Assembly (NCBI RefSeq): GCF_017309185.1
Contig: NZ_JAEKJZ010000002.1
Span: 124,001 to 188,000, forward strand
Direction of reading: 5' to 3'
DNA from: Roseibium aggregatum
GTDB taxonomy: Bacteria; Pseudomonadota; Alphaproteobacteria; Rhizobiales; Stappiaceae
DNA length: 64,000 nucleotides
Position 1 is the stretch's first letter; every line of letters begins with the position of its first letter. Below the pieces are notes generated by a model. It saw only the letters and a program-made list of their open reading frames with translations, searched no databases and was not told where the DNA came from. Both the position numbers and the translations under genes were made by a program. Positions 17,805 through 26,418 of this stretch are shown here, one piece after another.

Positions 17805-19543
17805 GGCCGCGTCAGGCCCGCCTTGCGGATGCGCCGCAGCACGGTGGAGCGGTTCACGCCGAGCCGCCGTGCCGCCTGCGCCATGTTCCAGCCGCAGGCG
17901 GCAAGCAGCGCTTCCAGGTCGCCCGCGCCTTCCGGCTCCGGTTCGGCCCGCTTCGGCACGGCGGGCAGGTCCGGCAGGTCGATGACCGAGCCTTCCGACA
18001 GGGCGACCGCGACATCCAGAAGCTGCTCCAGCTCCCGGATATTCCCGGGCCAGGCGCGCGATTTCAGCTCGGCCCGGGCCGCCGGCGACAGGCGCATCTC
18101 GGCCGTGCAGCGCCAGCGCAGCAGCCGGTCGATCAGCCAGTCCAGATCGGCCCGGTGGCGCAGCGGCGGCAGCGCCAGGGTGGCGCCCGCGACACGGTAA
18201 AACAGGTCTTCGCGCAAGATGCCCGCGAGCTCGGACGCGTGACAGCGGCAGGACGCCACGACGCGAAGGTCGCTCCGCCGGTCGAGCAGCGCCAGGAGTG
18301 CTGCCTGCCCCTCCGGCGGCATGTCCTCGATCCCGCGCAGGAACAAGGTGCCGGGTGCGGCATCGGCAAGGGCCTGGAGCGCATCGGCCCCGGTGCAGCG
18401 GACGGCGTGAAAGCCGCGATCCTTCGGGCCAGCCACATGGATCGCCCGGGCCAGCCGCTCCTTGCCGGTGCCGGTCTCGCCGGCGATCAGCAGCGGCACC
18501 TGCGTCGGTGCAAGCCGCGCCGCCTGCGCCAGAAGACGGCCCAGCGCCGGATCCGCCCCGGCGAAGCTGCCGAGCGCGCCCGGCAACGCCGTTTCGCGTT
18601 GCCTGAGGGCAGAGATCGTCTGCGGGGTCTGGGGCGCGATGGCGTGACCGTAGAGGCGGCGTCCGTCCTTCAGCCGCAACACCCGCTCCTCGGTCGGCCG
18701 TCCGCGCATCAGCTCCGGCAGATCGTCCACCGAAAGTTCCAGCCAGTCGTCGATCCGCGTGCCGATCAGGCTTCCGGCGACCTCCGGGTCGAGCGCCCGC
18801 CGCGCGCCCGAGGTCATGCCGACGATCCGGCCCGACCCGTCGAGCGCGACGGCGGCTTCGGGATCGACCTCCAGGAACTCGGGGCTGGTCGAGAAGCGCA
18901 GCACCCAGTCCCGCCGGGTCGTCGCCATCAGGTTGGCCATCTCGACCCGCCGCGCGGAGGCCGTCACCAGCCCCATGGCGAGGTTCTGCGAGGATTTCGG
19001 CGACGGCGAGCGCAGGAGCGAGATGTCGAGCACCGCGGAAAACTCGCCCTTCGTGTCGAAGATCGGCGCCGCGGTGCAGGAAAGCGGCGTATGCGCCAGT
19101 CCGAAGTGGTCGCTCTGGTGAATGGTAATCGCCTTGCCGGTGACGATGCAGGAGCCGACACCGCAGGTGCCGGCCAGATCCTCAGTCCAGTTCGAACCGA
19201 GATAAAGCCCGGCCTCGCGCAACTGGTCCTCAAAGCGCGGATCGCCGAAGAAATCAACGCAAACGCCCTTGGCGTCGGCGAGAAGCAGGACATAATTCTG
19301 TCCCGCGACCTGCTGGAACAGCGTCTGAAGGCCGGAGCGCGCGGTGGCGACGAGGCGTTCGGACTGCTCGCGGTGCTCGCGCAGCTCGGCTTCCGTCACC
19401 ACATGGGCGGGATCCGGCCGCGCGGGATCCATGCCGTAGGTCTGAACGCAGCGCCGCCAGCTTTCCGCGACCAGGCTGTCCCGCCCGGTTTCCACGCCGC
19501 GCAACACACGGTCGATTTCATCGACATGTTCGAAATCAAGCAT
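17801..19543 (-). CDS. AcoR-like Fis-family regulator with degenerate AAA+ domain
   Basis: The protein has 580 residues. The N-terminal GAF-like sensor contains NWTEDLAGTCGVGSCIVTGK. The AAA+ part keeps Walker A (GETGTGKERLARAIH) and the REDLFYRV segment, but Walker B reads GTLFLRGIEDMP instead of GTLFLDEI. The region that should carry the GAFTGA sigma-54 contact loop is shortened and lacks it. The C-terminal Fis-type helix-turn-helix is intact (NMAQAARRLGVNRSTVLRRI). It therefore probably does not drive sigma-54 open-complex formation by ATP hydrolysis. ATG 19543 follows GGGAGG; the longer frame is unsupported. The TAG stop lies in the end of the neighbouring MITE. Confidence 0.88.
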   Translation of the reverse strand: MLDFEHVDEIDRVLRGVETGRDSLVAESWRRCVQTYGMDPARPDPAHVVTEAELREHREQSERLVATARSGLQTLFQQVAGQNYVLLLADAKGVCVDFFGDPRFEDQLREAGLYLGSNWTEDLAGTCGVGSCIVTGKAITIHQSDHFGLAHTPLSCTAAPIFDTKGEFSAVLDISLLRSPSPKSSQNLAMGLVTASARRVEMANLMATTRRDWVLRFSTSPEFLEVDPEAAVALDGSGRIVGMTSGARRALDPEVAGSLIGTRIDDWLELSVDDLPELMRGRPTEERVLRLKDGRRLYGHAIAPQTPQTISALRQRETALPGALGSFAGADPALGRLLAQAARLAPTQVPLLIAGETGTGKERLARAIHVAGPKDRGFHAVRCTGADALQALADAAPGTLFLRGIEDMPPEGQAALLALLDRRSDLRVVASCRCHASELAGILREDLFYRVAGATLALPPLRHRADLDWLIDRLLRWRCTAEMRLSPAARAELKSRAWPGNIRELEQLLDVAVALSEGSVIDLPDLPAVPKRAEPEPEGAGDLEALLAACGWNMAQAARRLGVNRSTVLRRIRKAGLTRP

Positions 19544-19601
19544 CGCGTCCTCCCAAACGGTTGCTCCTGCCGACTGTTGAAAAGCCTGTTTCTTTTTCGG
19601 T

Positions 19602-19750
19602 GTCACCCCGGGCAAGCGAAGCGCGACCCGGGGCCCATTCGTTTCCAGAGCCGCCGATTGCCCGGAAACCGTCCGGATACCGTCAGGCTCTTTACGCTCC
19701 GGAACCGCGAATAGGCCCCGGCTCTCCACTTGCGCTCCGTCCGGGGTGAC
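19602..19750. repeat. Palindromic intergenic repeat of the GTCACCCCGGGC type
   Basis: About 149 bases begin GTCACCCCGGGCAAGCGAAG and end CGCTCCGTCCGGGGTGAC, so the ends are inverted copies. GACCCGGGGCCCATTC pairs imperfectly with GAATAGGCCCCGG inside. Repeats of this kind are frequent between genes in alphaproteobacteria. It sits in the 545-base gap 19544-20088, where I see nothing else except the promoter region of the next gene. Confidence 0.75.
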
Positions 19751-20088
19751 AAACCGCAGCTTTCGTCAACAGCACCCTACGATAGCGCTTCGGAGGATCA
19801 GGCGCCATGCAGACCTTGATGGGCGTCTTTGCGCAGGATCGCTGACCGGTTTTTGACGGACCTTTGGTGAAGGCGCGCGGTTGCGAAATCTCCGGACGGA
19901 TCCGGGCGCGATCTTGCCAACGGCCGCCCGGCTGGCCTATCCATTGGACCGGGCGACGCAGCGGACGAGTCGGAACCGGCCAGGCCCGGCTCCGGTACGC
20001 GAGTGCGATGCAAGCCTCACATGCCACCACGCAGGATGACGGGCCTCGGCGCCAACCGCCCAAGATCGATCTTCAGGAGATTAAGATC

Positions 20089-20547
20089 ATGAAAGTAAAG
20101 AAGATTTCTGATCTCATTGACTGGACCCGGGCCATGCACCATCAGCTTGCCGAGCGCATGGCCGACGGCTCCGCGCAGCACCAGCAGGAACTGGCCAGGA
20201 TGCTGCTGTCCTATCTTGCCGATCACGAGACGGCTCTGGAGAAAATCATCGACGGCTTCGAGCAGCGCGCCGATTCCAGGGCCCTTAACACCTGGGTATA
20301 CGACTACCTGGAGCACAAGCCGATCGATCTCCGCAGCGGCGGCGACGTCCCCTTCGCGGACATGGACTTCGACGAGATCTGCAAGTCGCTGTTCGACGTG
20401 CACAACCAGGCGATCGATCTCTATCGGGAATTGCACAGGCGCGTCGACATTCCCGAAGCGAAGGAACTGCTTCAGGCCCTTCTCGATATCGAGGAGCACG
20501 AGACGATGCGTCTCGCCCAGCAGACCAACCGGATGCGGGACATGTAG
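20089..20547 (+). CDS. Small helical protein, possibly ferritin/hemerythrin-like
   Basis: This 152-residue protein is almost entirely helical: WTRAMHHQLAERMADG, LLSYLADHETALEKIIDGFEQ, DEICKSLFDVHNQAIDLYRELHRR and LLDIEEHETMRLAQQTN. The recurring H-E and E-E-H pairs (ADHE, IEEHE) resemble ferritin-like or hemerythrin-like carboxylate/His metal ligands, but this is not proof. ATG 20089 has AGGAGA at good spacing; the upstream 75 codons of open frame have no support. An inverted repeat (20558-20602) follows the stop. Confidence 0.75.
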   Translation: MKVKKISDLIDWTRAMHHQLAERMADGSAQHQQELARMLLSYLADHETALEKIIDGFEQRADSRALNTWVYDYLEHKPIDLRSGGDVPFADMDFDEICKSLFDVHNQAIDLYRELHRRVDIPEAKELLQALLDIEEHETMRLAQQTNRMRDM

Positions 20548-20557
20548 CAATTTGGCG

Positions 20558-20602
20558 AGCGCTGCCCACGCGGACGGGAGAACCGGCCGCCCGGGCAGCG
20601 CT
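20558..20602 (+). terminator. Hairpin after the helical-protein gene
   Basis: The 10-bp stem AGCGCTGCCC / GGGCAGCGCT flanks a 25-base loop just after the stop at 20547. There is no T tract, so termination is possible but uncertain. Confidence 0.4.
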
Positions 20603-20820
20603 GCAGCGTCCGGTGGCCGCGTTATCGCGCAGGCCGCTGCATGGCCGCAGTCATCCGCCTGAAGGCGGCGGCCGCACGAAAGCTGCGGAGTTTCCGTGCC
20701 GCAGGGGCAATTTTCCTTTCGTCCGCCCCGCAATTCTGCAACATGACCCGGTAACGTGAATTGGCCGCGCCCCGGATGACCCGGCGACCGCGGCACAAGC
20801 AGTTTTGGAAGGACAGGGAC

Positions 20821-21255
20821 ATGGGATTCTTCGATTTCGTAAAGGACGCAGGCAAGAAGCTCTGGGGCGACGACGAAGCGCCGGAAACGGGCGCGGAAGC
20901 GATTGAGAAGGAAGTCGCAGCGCTCGGCCTCGACGGCGACGTCAAGGTCGAGGTGAGCGGCGACACGGTCAAGATCGCGGGCGCGGCGCCGACCCAGGAA
21001 GCGCGCGAGAAACTGATTCTGGCCGCCGGCAACGTGCTCGGCGTCGCCAAGGTGGAAGAGGAAATCGCGGTGGCGGCAAGCGAGCCGGAAGCGACGTTCC
21101 ACACGGTCGAAAAGGGCGACACGCTCTGGGCCATTTCCGAGAAGGCCTATGGCAACGGCGCGAAATACGAGGCGATTTTCGAGGCCAACAAGCCGATGCT
21201 GTCCCATCCGGACAAGATCTATCCGGGCCAGGTGCTGCGCATTCCGGCCCTCTGA
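20821..21255 (+). CDS. kbp: BON-LysM protein, Kbp/YgaU orthologue
   Basis: The 144-residue protein matches E. coli YgaU (Kbp) in length and layout. It starts MGFFDFVKDAGKKLWG, has a BON domain at about residues 25-75 (GDVKVEVSGDTVKIAGAAPTQEAREKLILAAGNVLGVAKVEEEI), and a LysM domain at 92-144 (FHTVEKGDTLWAISEKAYGN..., IFEANKPMLSHPDKIYPGQVLRIP). Kbp is a cytoplasmic potassium-binding protein linked to salt stress in E. coli. There is no signal peptide, as in Kbp. ATG 20821 follows GGACAGGGAC. Confidence 0.9.
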   Translation: MGFFDFVKDAGKKLWGDDEAPETGAEAIEKEVAALGLDGDVKVEVSGDTVKIAGAAPTQEAREKLILAAGNVLGVAKVEEEIAVAASEPEATFHTVEKGDTLWAISEKAYGNGAKYEAIFEANKPMLSHPDKIYPGQVLRIPAL

Positions 21256-21530
21256 CACTAGACACGGCCTCTGGCGGCGCCTTCCGGGCCGCCGGATGGC
21301 ACTCTGTCGCGTCCGCGCTGACGAGGCCGGGTTCTGCCAAAGTCTCCTTCCGCGATACCCGGCGGGTGGTGGAAGGCCCCACTTGCGACCCCTGAGAAGA
21401 CGATCTTTCGCTTCTTGCTCCCGGCGAATCGCTTGGGCTTTGATCGCATGACAACCCATGATACAGAAAATCGATAACGCACCTGAAATGCGTAAGGTCA
21501 GGTATTGATTTCAGACTTTTGGGGGCCGGG

Positions 21531-21824
21531 GTGGCGATTTGTTTCAAGGCGGGAGTGGCAGCAGCTCTCATCATTTCCGGTGCGTTCCTGGGCGGGTGCC
21601 AGTCGACATCCACCAATCAGCCGGAACCGAAGAACGCCTGCGAAAAAGCCAAACAGGCCGGGGATTACAACACGCCCGTAGGGCGCACCGTAGCCCGGGC
21701 GATATGTACGGGTCAGGCAGAAAAACTGAGCCGCAAGGAATACTATGTCTGGGCCTGGCGGGAACACACCCGGCAACGGACCTGCCAAATGAACACCGGA
21801 GAGCTTTGTCCGGTCGACTTTTAA
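21531..21824 (+). CDS. Small putative lipoprotein
   Basis: About 97 residues. A short hydrophobic stretch ends in the lipobox SGAFLGGC, followed by QSTSTNQPEPKN. The mature part has three more cysteines (NACEKAK, RAICTGQ, RQRTCQMNTGELCP). GTG 21531 is preceded by GGGGGCC; a TTG at 21519 is the alternative. No family recognised. It faces the homospermidine synthase gene across a strong hairpin. Confidence 0.6.
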   Translation: MAICFKAGVAAALIISGAFLGGCQSTSTNQPEPKNACEKAKQAGDYNTPVGRTVARAICTGQAEKLSRKEYYVWAWREHTRQRTCQMNTGELCPVDF

Positions 21825-21866
21825 GGCCTGCACCAATCGACCGTTGGTCTTGAGTTTTCTTTCCGT

Positions 21867-21898
21867 AGCGGCCCGCGCGCTCTCCGGCGCGGGCCGCT
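21867..21898. terminator. Strong hairpin between convergent genes
   Basis: A perfect 12-bp stem AGCGGCCCGCGC / GCGCGGGCCGCT with an 8-base loop lies between the lipoprotein stop (21824) and the homospermidine synthase stop (21907). Its place suggests a two-way terminator, although neither side has a clear T run. Confidence 0.6.
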
Positions 21899-21906
21899 AT
21901 GCTCAA

Positions 21907-23949
21907 TCAGCGCACCAGGATGTTCCGGAACTGCCAGGGATCCTTGGTGTCGAGGTCTTCCTTGTAGAAGCCCGGACGGCCTTCCAGCGGTGTCCAGTCG
22001 GTGTAATAGCCCTTGACCGGTCCGAGATAGGGGCTCTGGATTTCAAGGCAGCGCTTGTAGTCCATCTCGTCGGTTTCCACGATGCCGGCTTCCGGGTTCT
22101 CCAGCGCCCAGACCATGCCGGCGATGACGGCGGAGGTTACCTGGAGGCCGGTGGCGTTCTGGTAAGGCGCGAGCTTGCGGGTTTCCTCCACGGAAAGCTG
22201 CGAGCCGTACCAGTAGGCGTTCTTCTTGTGGCCGTAGAGCAGCACGCCAAGCTCGTCGATACCGTCCTGCAGCTCGTCTTCTTCCAGCACGTGCAGCTTG
22301 TCCTGGATCTTGCCGGCGGAGCCGAACAGCTCATGCAGCGACAGCACCGCCACATTGGCCGGATGATAGGCATAATGGCAGGTCGGCCGGTAGGTGACCT
22401 TCTTGCCGTCTTCGACGGTGAAGAAGTCGGCGATCGAGATCGCCTCGTTATGGGTCACCAGGAAGCCGTATTGCGCACCCGGTGTCGGGCACCAGGTCCT
22501 GACACGGGTGTCGGCGCCCGGCTGTTCCAGATAGATCGCCGCCTGGCAGCCCTTCTTGTGCTTTTTGGCGTTGGACGGTTTCCAGGTCTCATGCGTTCCC
22601 CAGCCCAGTTCGGCCGGCTGGAAGCCTTCCGACAGGAATCCTTCCACGGACCAGGTGTTCCAGAACTCGTTCTGCGGCTTCGGTTCCTTGGCGCGCTGGG
22701 TGTCCCGCTCGGCGATGTGGATGCCCTTGACGCCCACCTTCTTCATCAGCTTCGCCCAGTCCTTGCGGGACTTCGGCTCCTTGAATTTCACGCCGGTGTC
22801 GGTGGCGATATCGACGAGCGCCTGCTTGACGAACCAGGACACCATGCCCGGGTTCGCGCCGCAGCAGGAAACCGCCGTGGTGCCGCCCGGCTTCTTCGCC
22901 TTTTCCTTGCGGACTGTTTCGCGCAGGGCATAGTTGGTGCGGTCCGCCGCCTTGGCCTTGTCGTCGAAGTAGAAGCCCGGCCAGGGCTCGACCACGGTGT
23001 CGATATAGAGCACACCGAGCTTGCGGCAGAGCTTCATCAGGTCGAGCGACGACGTATCGACGGACAGGTTGACAACGAAGCCCTGCCCCTCGCCTTCGCT
23101 CAACAGCGGCGTCAGAACGTCCTTGTAGTTTTCCGGCGTCAGCGCGACCTTCTCGAACCGGTAGCCCCGGTCGGTCACGAGCTTCGCTTCCGTGTCGACC
23201 GGATCGATGACGGTGAAGCGGGACTTGTCGAATTTGAAATGGCGCTCGATCAGCGGCAGGGTTCCCTTGCCGATGGACCCGAGACCGATCATCACCACAG
23301 GACCGGTGATGGTGCCGTGAACCGGCCAGTTGTCCTGCGCGACCGAGGTCTTGGGGGCTGCTTTCGGGGCTGCCTTTTTGGCGACAGGCTTTTTCGCCGC
23401 AGCCGGTTTGGCGGCGGCGGGCTTTTTCGCGGCGGGCTTGGTCGCGGCCGGCTTGGCGGCAGAGGCTTTGCGCGTTGCGGGTTTCGCGGCAGCGGGCTTG
23501 GCGGCGCTTGACGCTTTTTCAGCGGTGGGCCGGGTCGCGGCAGGTTTCCTTGCAGCGGCCGGTTTCGTGGCGGCCGGCTTTTTCGCGGTGGCGGGCTTGG
23601 CGGCTGCCGGCTTGCTCGCCGCCGGCTTGGCAGCGGTGGCGGGCTTCGCCGCGGCTGGTTTCGCCGCCGCCGGTTTGGCGGCGCCCGACGCGGTGGCGGC
23701 CGTTTTCTGAGCGGCGGCCCGGGTGGCCGCAGGCTTCTTGACCGCAGCGGGCTTTGCGGCCGCGGGTTTCTTCGCTGCGGCAGGCTTAGCGGCGGAAGAT
23801 CTGCTTGCCGCCGGCTTTGTGCCGGCAGGCTTGCTTGCGGCAGGTTTTGTGGCGGCCGGTTTTGTGGCGGCCTGTTTCGCCGTGGCCGGTTTACGGGTTG
23901 TCTTCGGTGCCGGTTTCTTCGGCGCGCCGCCGTTGCTTTCGTCGGTCAT
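21907..23949 (-). CDS. hss: Homospermidine synthase with ~200-residue histone-H1-like N-terminal tail
   Basis: The C-terminal ~475 residues are a full homospermidine synthase: Rossmann motif VVMIGLGSIGKGTLPLIERH at about 218-237, VSCCGANPGMVSW, WGTHE, and GFLVTHNEAISIADFF. The enzyme makes homospermidine from two putrescines, or putrescine and spermidine, using NAD. That part alone equals a normal-length enzyme. It is preceded by residues 1-204 of KPAAxKPAA, AKKPAA and TKPA repeats, nearly all Ala, Lys and Pro, like the tails of bacterial histone-H1-like proteins. No start codon lies between the tail and the core, so the tail is translated. It is the last gene of a leftward operon with ornithine decarboxylase. 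Confidence 0.92.
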   Translation of the reverse strand: MTDESNGGAPKKPAPKTTRKPATAKQAATKPAATKPAASKPAGTKPAASRSSAAKPAAAKKPAAAKPAAVKKPAATRAAAQKTAATASGAAKPAAAKPAAAKPATAAKPAASKPAAAKPATAKKPAATKPAAARKPAATRPTAEKASSAAKPAAAKPATRKASAAKPAATKPAAKKPAAAKPAAAKKPVAKKAAPKAAPKTSVAQDNWPVHGTITGPVVMIGLGSIGKGTLPLIERHFKFDKSRFTVIDPVDTEAKLVTDRGYRFEKVALTPENYKDVLTPLLSEGEGQGFVVNLSVDTSSLDLMKLCRKLGVLYIDTVVEPWPGFYFDDKAKAADRTNYALRETVRKEKAKKPGGTTAVSCCGANPGMVSWFVKQALVDIATDTGVKFKEPKSRKDWAKLMKKVGVKGIHIAERDTQRAKEPKPQNEFWNTWSVEGFLSEGFQPAELGWGTHETWKPSNAKKHKKGCQAAIYLEQPGADTRVRTWCPTPGAQYGFLVTHNEAISIADFFTVEDGKKVTYRPTCHYAYHPANVAVLSLHELFGSAGKIQDKLHVLEEDELQDGIDELGVLLYGHKKNAYWYGSQLSVEETRKLAPYQNATGLQVTSAVIAGMVWALENPEAGIVETDEMDYKRCLEIQSPYLGPVKGYYTDWTPLEGRPGFYKEDLDTKDPWQFRNILVR

Positions 23950-24124
23950 TTATAAGCTCCAGTATCTCAACATCCCGCCGCCCGGCCTTACCGGATCGGG
24001 CAAAGGGGGGCCGTCTGCACAGAGGCGCACAAATTGCACCTTTCGCAAGGTGTGACGGTTTTTTCCCGAAAATTCAAGCCCGCGGCCGCTTTTTGTTGAA
24101 AAGCCCGGCCGCGAGGCTGCCTCG

Positions 24125-24676
24125 TCAAATCGCTTGTGGAAACAGGGACAGGCCGGTGGACAGCCCGATGCTCCCGGCCGCATCCAGGGCTCCCGCCGCC
24201 GTCAGCTCCCCGTTCAGGCCGGAAAGATGCCCTTGTGCGAGTTCAACCGCGAGAAATCTGTCATAGGCAACCGGTCCCGGCAAGGAAACGGCATCGAGCC
24301 GGCCGGCGGCAAAACCGAACCGGGCATAGAACGGCAGGTCTCCGACAAGAATGACCGACCCGTGGCCATGCAGAACCGCCTGGTTGAGCGCGTGACGCAT
24401 CAGGCGGTCCCCGACCTTCAGGCCCCGGCGGCTAGGATCCACGGCCAGCGGACCGAGCAGCAGGGTCTGCGCACCGTTGCGGTCCACCACGGACCAGAGT
24501 CGAACCGTACCGACCAGCACACCTTCCGCGTCGAGCGCGGCATAGGCGAAAACCGGCAGACGGCCTTCGCGCAGGCGTTCTGACGTCTTGGCGAAACGCT
24601 CCTCGCCGAAACACAGGTCGAGAAGCGCCTCGCGGGCACCGGTATGCACCGGTGCCTCATCGACGATTTCAATCAT
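24125..24676 (-). CDS. GNAT family N-acetyltransferase (YhbS-like)
   Basis: The 183-residue protein has LLLGPLAVDPSRRGLKVGDRLMRHAL, where the acetyl-CoA loop R-R-G-L-K-V-G varies slightly from the usual Q/R-x-x-G-x-G/A. It also has LVGDLPFYARFGFAAG, the motif of YhbS-like acetyltransferases. It lies between ornithine decarboxylase (11-base gap) and homospermidine synthase. Acetylation of a polyamine or of ornithine is a plausible role from context only. ATG 24676 was chosen because the longer frame overlaps the decarboxylase. Confidence 0.88.
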   Translation of the reverse strand: MIEIVDEAPVHTGAREALLDLCFGEERFAKTSERLREGRLPVFAYAALDAEGVLVGTVRLWSVVDRNGAQTLLLGPLAVDPSRRGLKVGDRLMRHALNQAVLHGHGSVILVGDLPFYARFGFAAGRLDAVSLPGPVAYDRFLAVELAQGHLSGLNGELTAAGALDAAGSIGLSTGLSLFPQAI

Positions 24677-24687
24677 GGCGAAAGCCT

Positions 24688-25818
24688 TTAGATAACGAAG
24701 GAAGCCAGCGGCGCGAAGCCGTTGAAGCCGACCGAGGAATAGGTCGTCGTGTAGGCGCCGCACGCCTCGATCAGGACCTTGTCGCCGATGGAAAGGCTGA
24801 CCGGCAAATGGTAGGGCGTCTTCTCATAAAGTACGTCGACGCTGTCGCAGGTCGGACCGGCCAGCACGCAGGGCGCGGTAATATCGCCGTCACGCGGGGT
24901 GCGGATCGGATAGCGGATCGCCTCGTCCATGGTTTCGGCCAGGCCGTGGAACTTGCCGATGTCGAGATAGACCCAACGCACTTCTTCTTCCGCGGACTTG
25001 CGCGAGATGAGCACGACTTCCGCCTCGATCATGCCGGCGTTGCCGACCATGCCGCGGCCCGGTTCGATGATCGTCGACGGCAGACGGTTGCCGAAATGCT
25101 TGGTCAGCGCGTGGAAGATCGCCTCGCCGTAGCTCGGCACGCCCGGAACGTCTTTCAGGTAACGGGTCGGGAAGCCCCCGCCCATGTTGACCATCTTCAG
25201 CTCGATGCCGCGCAGCGCCATTTCCTGGAAGACGCCTGCCGCCATGGCGAGAGCGAAATCCCAGGCTTCGAGGTTGGCTTGCTGGGAGCCGACGTGGAAG
25301 GAGACGCCATGGGCGCCAAGGCCGAGACGGTGGGCGTGTTCCAGGACGTCGGGCGCCATTTCGGGGTCGCAGCCGAATTTGCGGGAAAGCGGCCACTCGG
25401 CGCCGACGCCGTCGCACAGGACCCGGCAGAAGACCCTGGAGCCAGGGGCAACGCGGGCGATCTTTTCAACTTCTTCGACGCAGTCGACGGCGAAGAGGCG
25501 GACACCGTAGTCGTAGGCACGCGCAATGTCCTTCTCCTTCTTGATTGTGTTGCCATAGGAAATGCGGTCGGCGGATGCGCCGGCCGCCAGGACCATTTCG
25601 ATTTCGCCGACGGAGGCGCAATCGAAGGACGAGCCCAGGCTTTCCAGCAGCGACAGGATTTCAGGAGCCGGGTTGGCCTTCACCGCGTAATAGACGGAAG
25701 TGTCCGGCAGGGACCGGGCGAAGGCTTCGAAATTCTCGCGGACAATGTCCAGGTCGACAACGACGCAAGGGCCGTCGGCATCGCGCAGGCGGAGGAAATC
25801 TCGGATACGGTCGCTCAT
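24688..25818 (-). CDS. Ornithine (or lysine/ornithine) decarboxylase, alanine-racemase fold
   Basis: The 376-residue PLP enzyme belongs to fold type III. The Schiff-base Lys is in YYAVKANPAPEIL (about residue 46). Later motifs are FHVGSQQANLEAWDFAL, MVNMGGGFPTRYL (phosphate loop), IIEPGRGMVGNAG, VLAGPTCDSVDVLYE (catalytic Cys) and IEACGAYTTTYSSVGFNGF. It converts ornithine to putrescine, the substrate of the homospermidine synthase two genes downstream. ATG 25818 follows GAGGGGAG; the 79 extra upstream codons are unsupported. A 600-base upstream region is available for leader control. Confidence 0.93.
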   Translation of the reverse strand: MSDRIRDFLRLRDADGPCVVVDLDIVRENFEAFARSLPDTSVYYAVKANPAPEILSLLESLGSSFDCASVGEIEMVLAAGASADRISYGNTIKKEKDIARAYDYGVRLFAVDCVEEVEKIARVAPGSRVFCRVLCDGVGAEWPLSRKFGCDPEMAPDVLEHAHRLGLGAHGVSFHVGSQQANLEAWDFALAMAAGVFQEMALRGIELKMVNMGGGFPTRYLKDVPGVPSYGEAIFHALTKHFGNRLPSTIIEPGRGMVGNAGMIEAEVVLISRKSAEEEVRWVYLDIGKFHGLAETMDEAIRYPIRTPRDGDITAPCVLAGPTCDSVDVLYEKTPYHLPVSLSIGDKVLIEACGAYTTTYSSVGFNGFAPLASFVI

Positions 25819-26418
25819 TGGGGGGCTCCCCTCTTTCTCAATCTCTAGCCGCAGGCACGCTGATTGGCTGGCGCGCGCGCTGCGTTCACGTCGCAGGGTG
25901 CCGCAAGCGCACCGGGCCTCCCCCGGGATGGAACCGGAGGCCGGGTTGACCTGCAGCGACGGTTGGGCAACGCGGCTCGAAAATCGAGCGCACTGCTTTC
26001 CCGCGTCGGGAATGCCGTTGATTGGATCGGGGAAACCGAACCGCACGTCGGGCAAGGATGTAACAAGTGCCTCTTCAGTGACGCCGGAGGTTGGAGACCC
26101 CGGCAGAGACCAAAAAAGCCCTCTTACGTCGTTGCTTTGAGCCGTCCGAACCTGCTGCCCGCCCCTTGGCGGTTTTCTTGGCAGCGGCCCCTTAAGAGAT
26201 GTCCGTTTTCAACATCCCATGAACGGCCTCGGGCACGTGCGAATTTGGGCAACGGGTATATGCGCTGCTTTGCCGCCCGGCGCAAGGGGAAATACGCTTC
26301 GACCGGATTTTTTTCCCGGAAGTAACGACAGACGAATTCGCGCGGCATTTCAAAGCCCGGCCGAAGGACTATCCGAATGGCCGGACCCGTTCCTCGTGCG
26401 TTGTTCGGGGGTGAGAAC
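25819..26418 (-). promoter_or_regulatory. 600-base leader/upstream region of ornithine decarboxylase
   Basis: No gene is supported here. On the minus strand a GC-rich inverted pair (CCGGCCTCC against GGAGGCCCGG, + strand 25914-25946) could form near the start. Alphaproteobacterial ornithine decarboxylase genes are known to carry the cis-acting speF RNA element; I cannot confirm it by eye. The left part (26150-26418) holds AT-rich stretches that may contain the promoter and the 3' end of the convergent or codirectional flavin gene. Confidence 0.4.

Noticed and set aside
21844..23511. A 555-codon open frame on the plus strand
   Set aside because: It is the antisense of the homospermidine synthase core and tail and has no family-like sequence.
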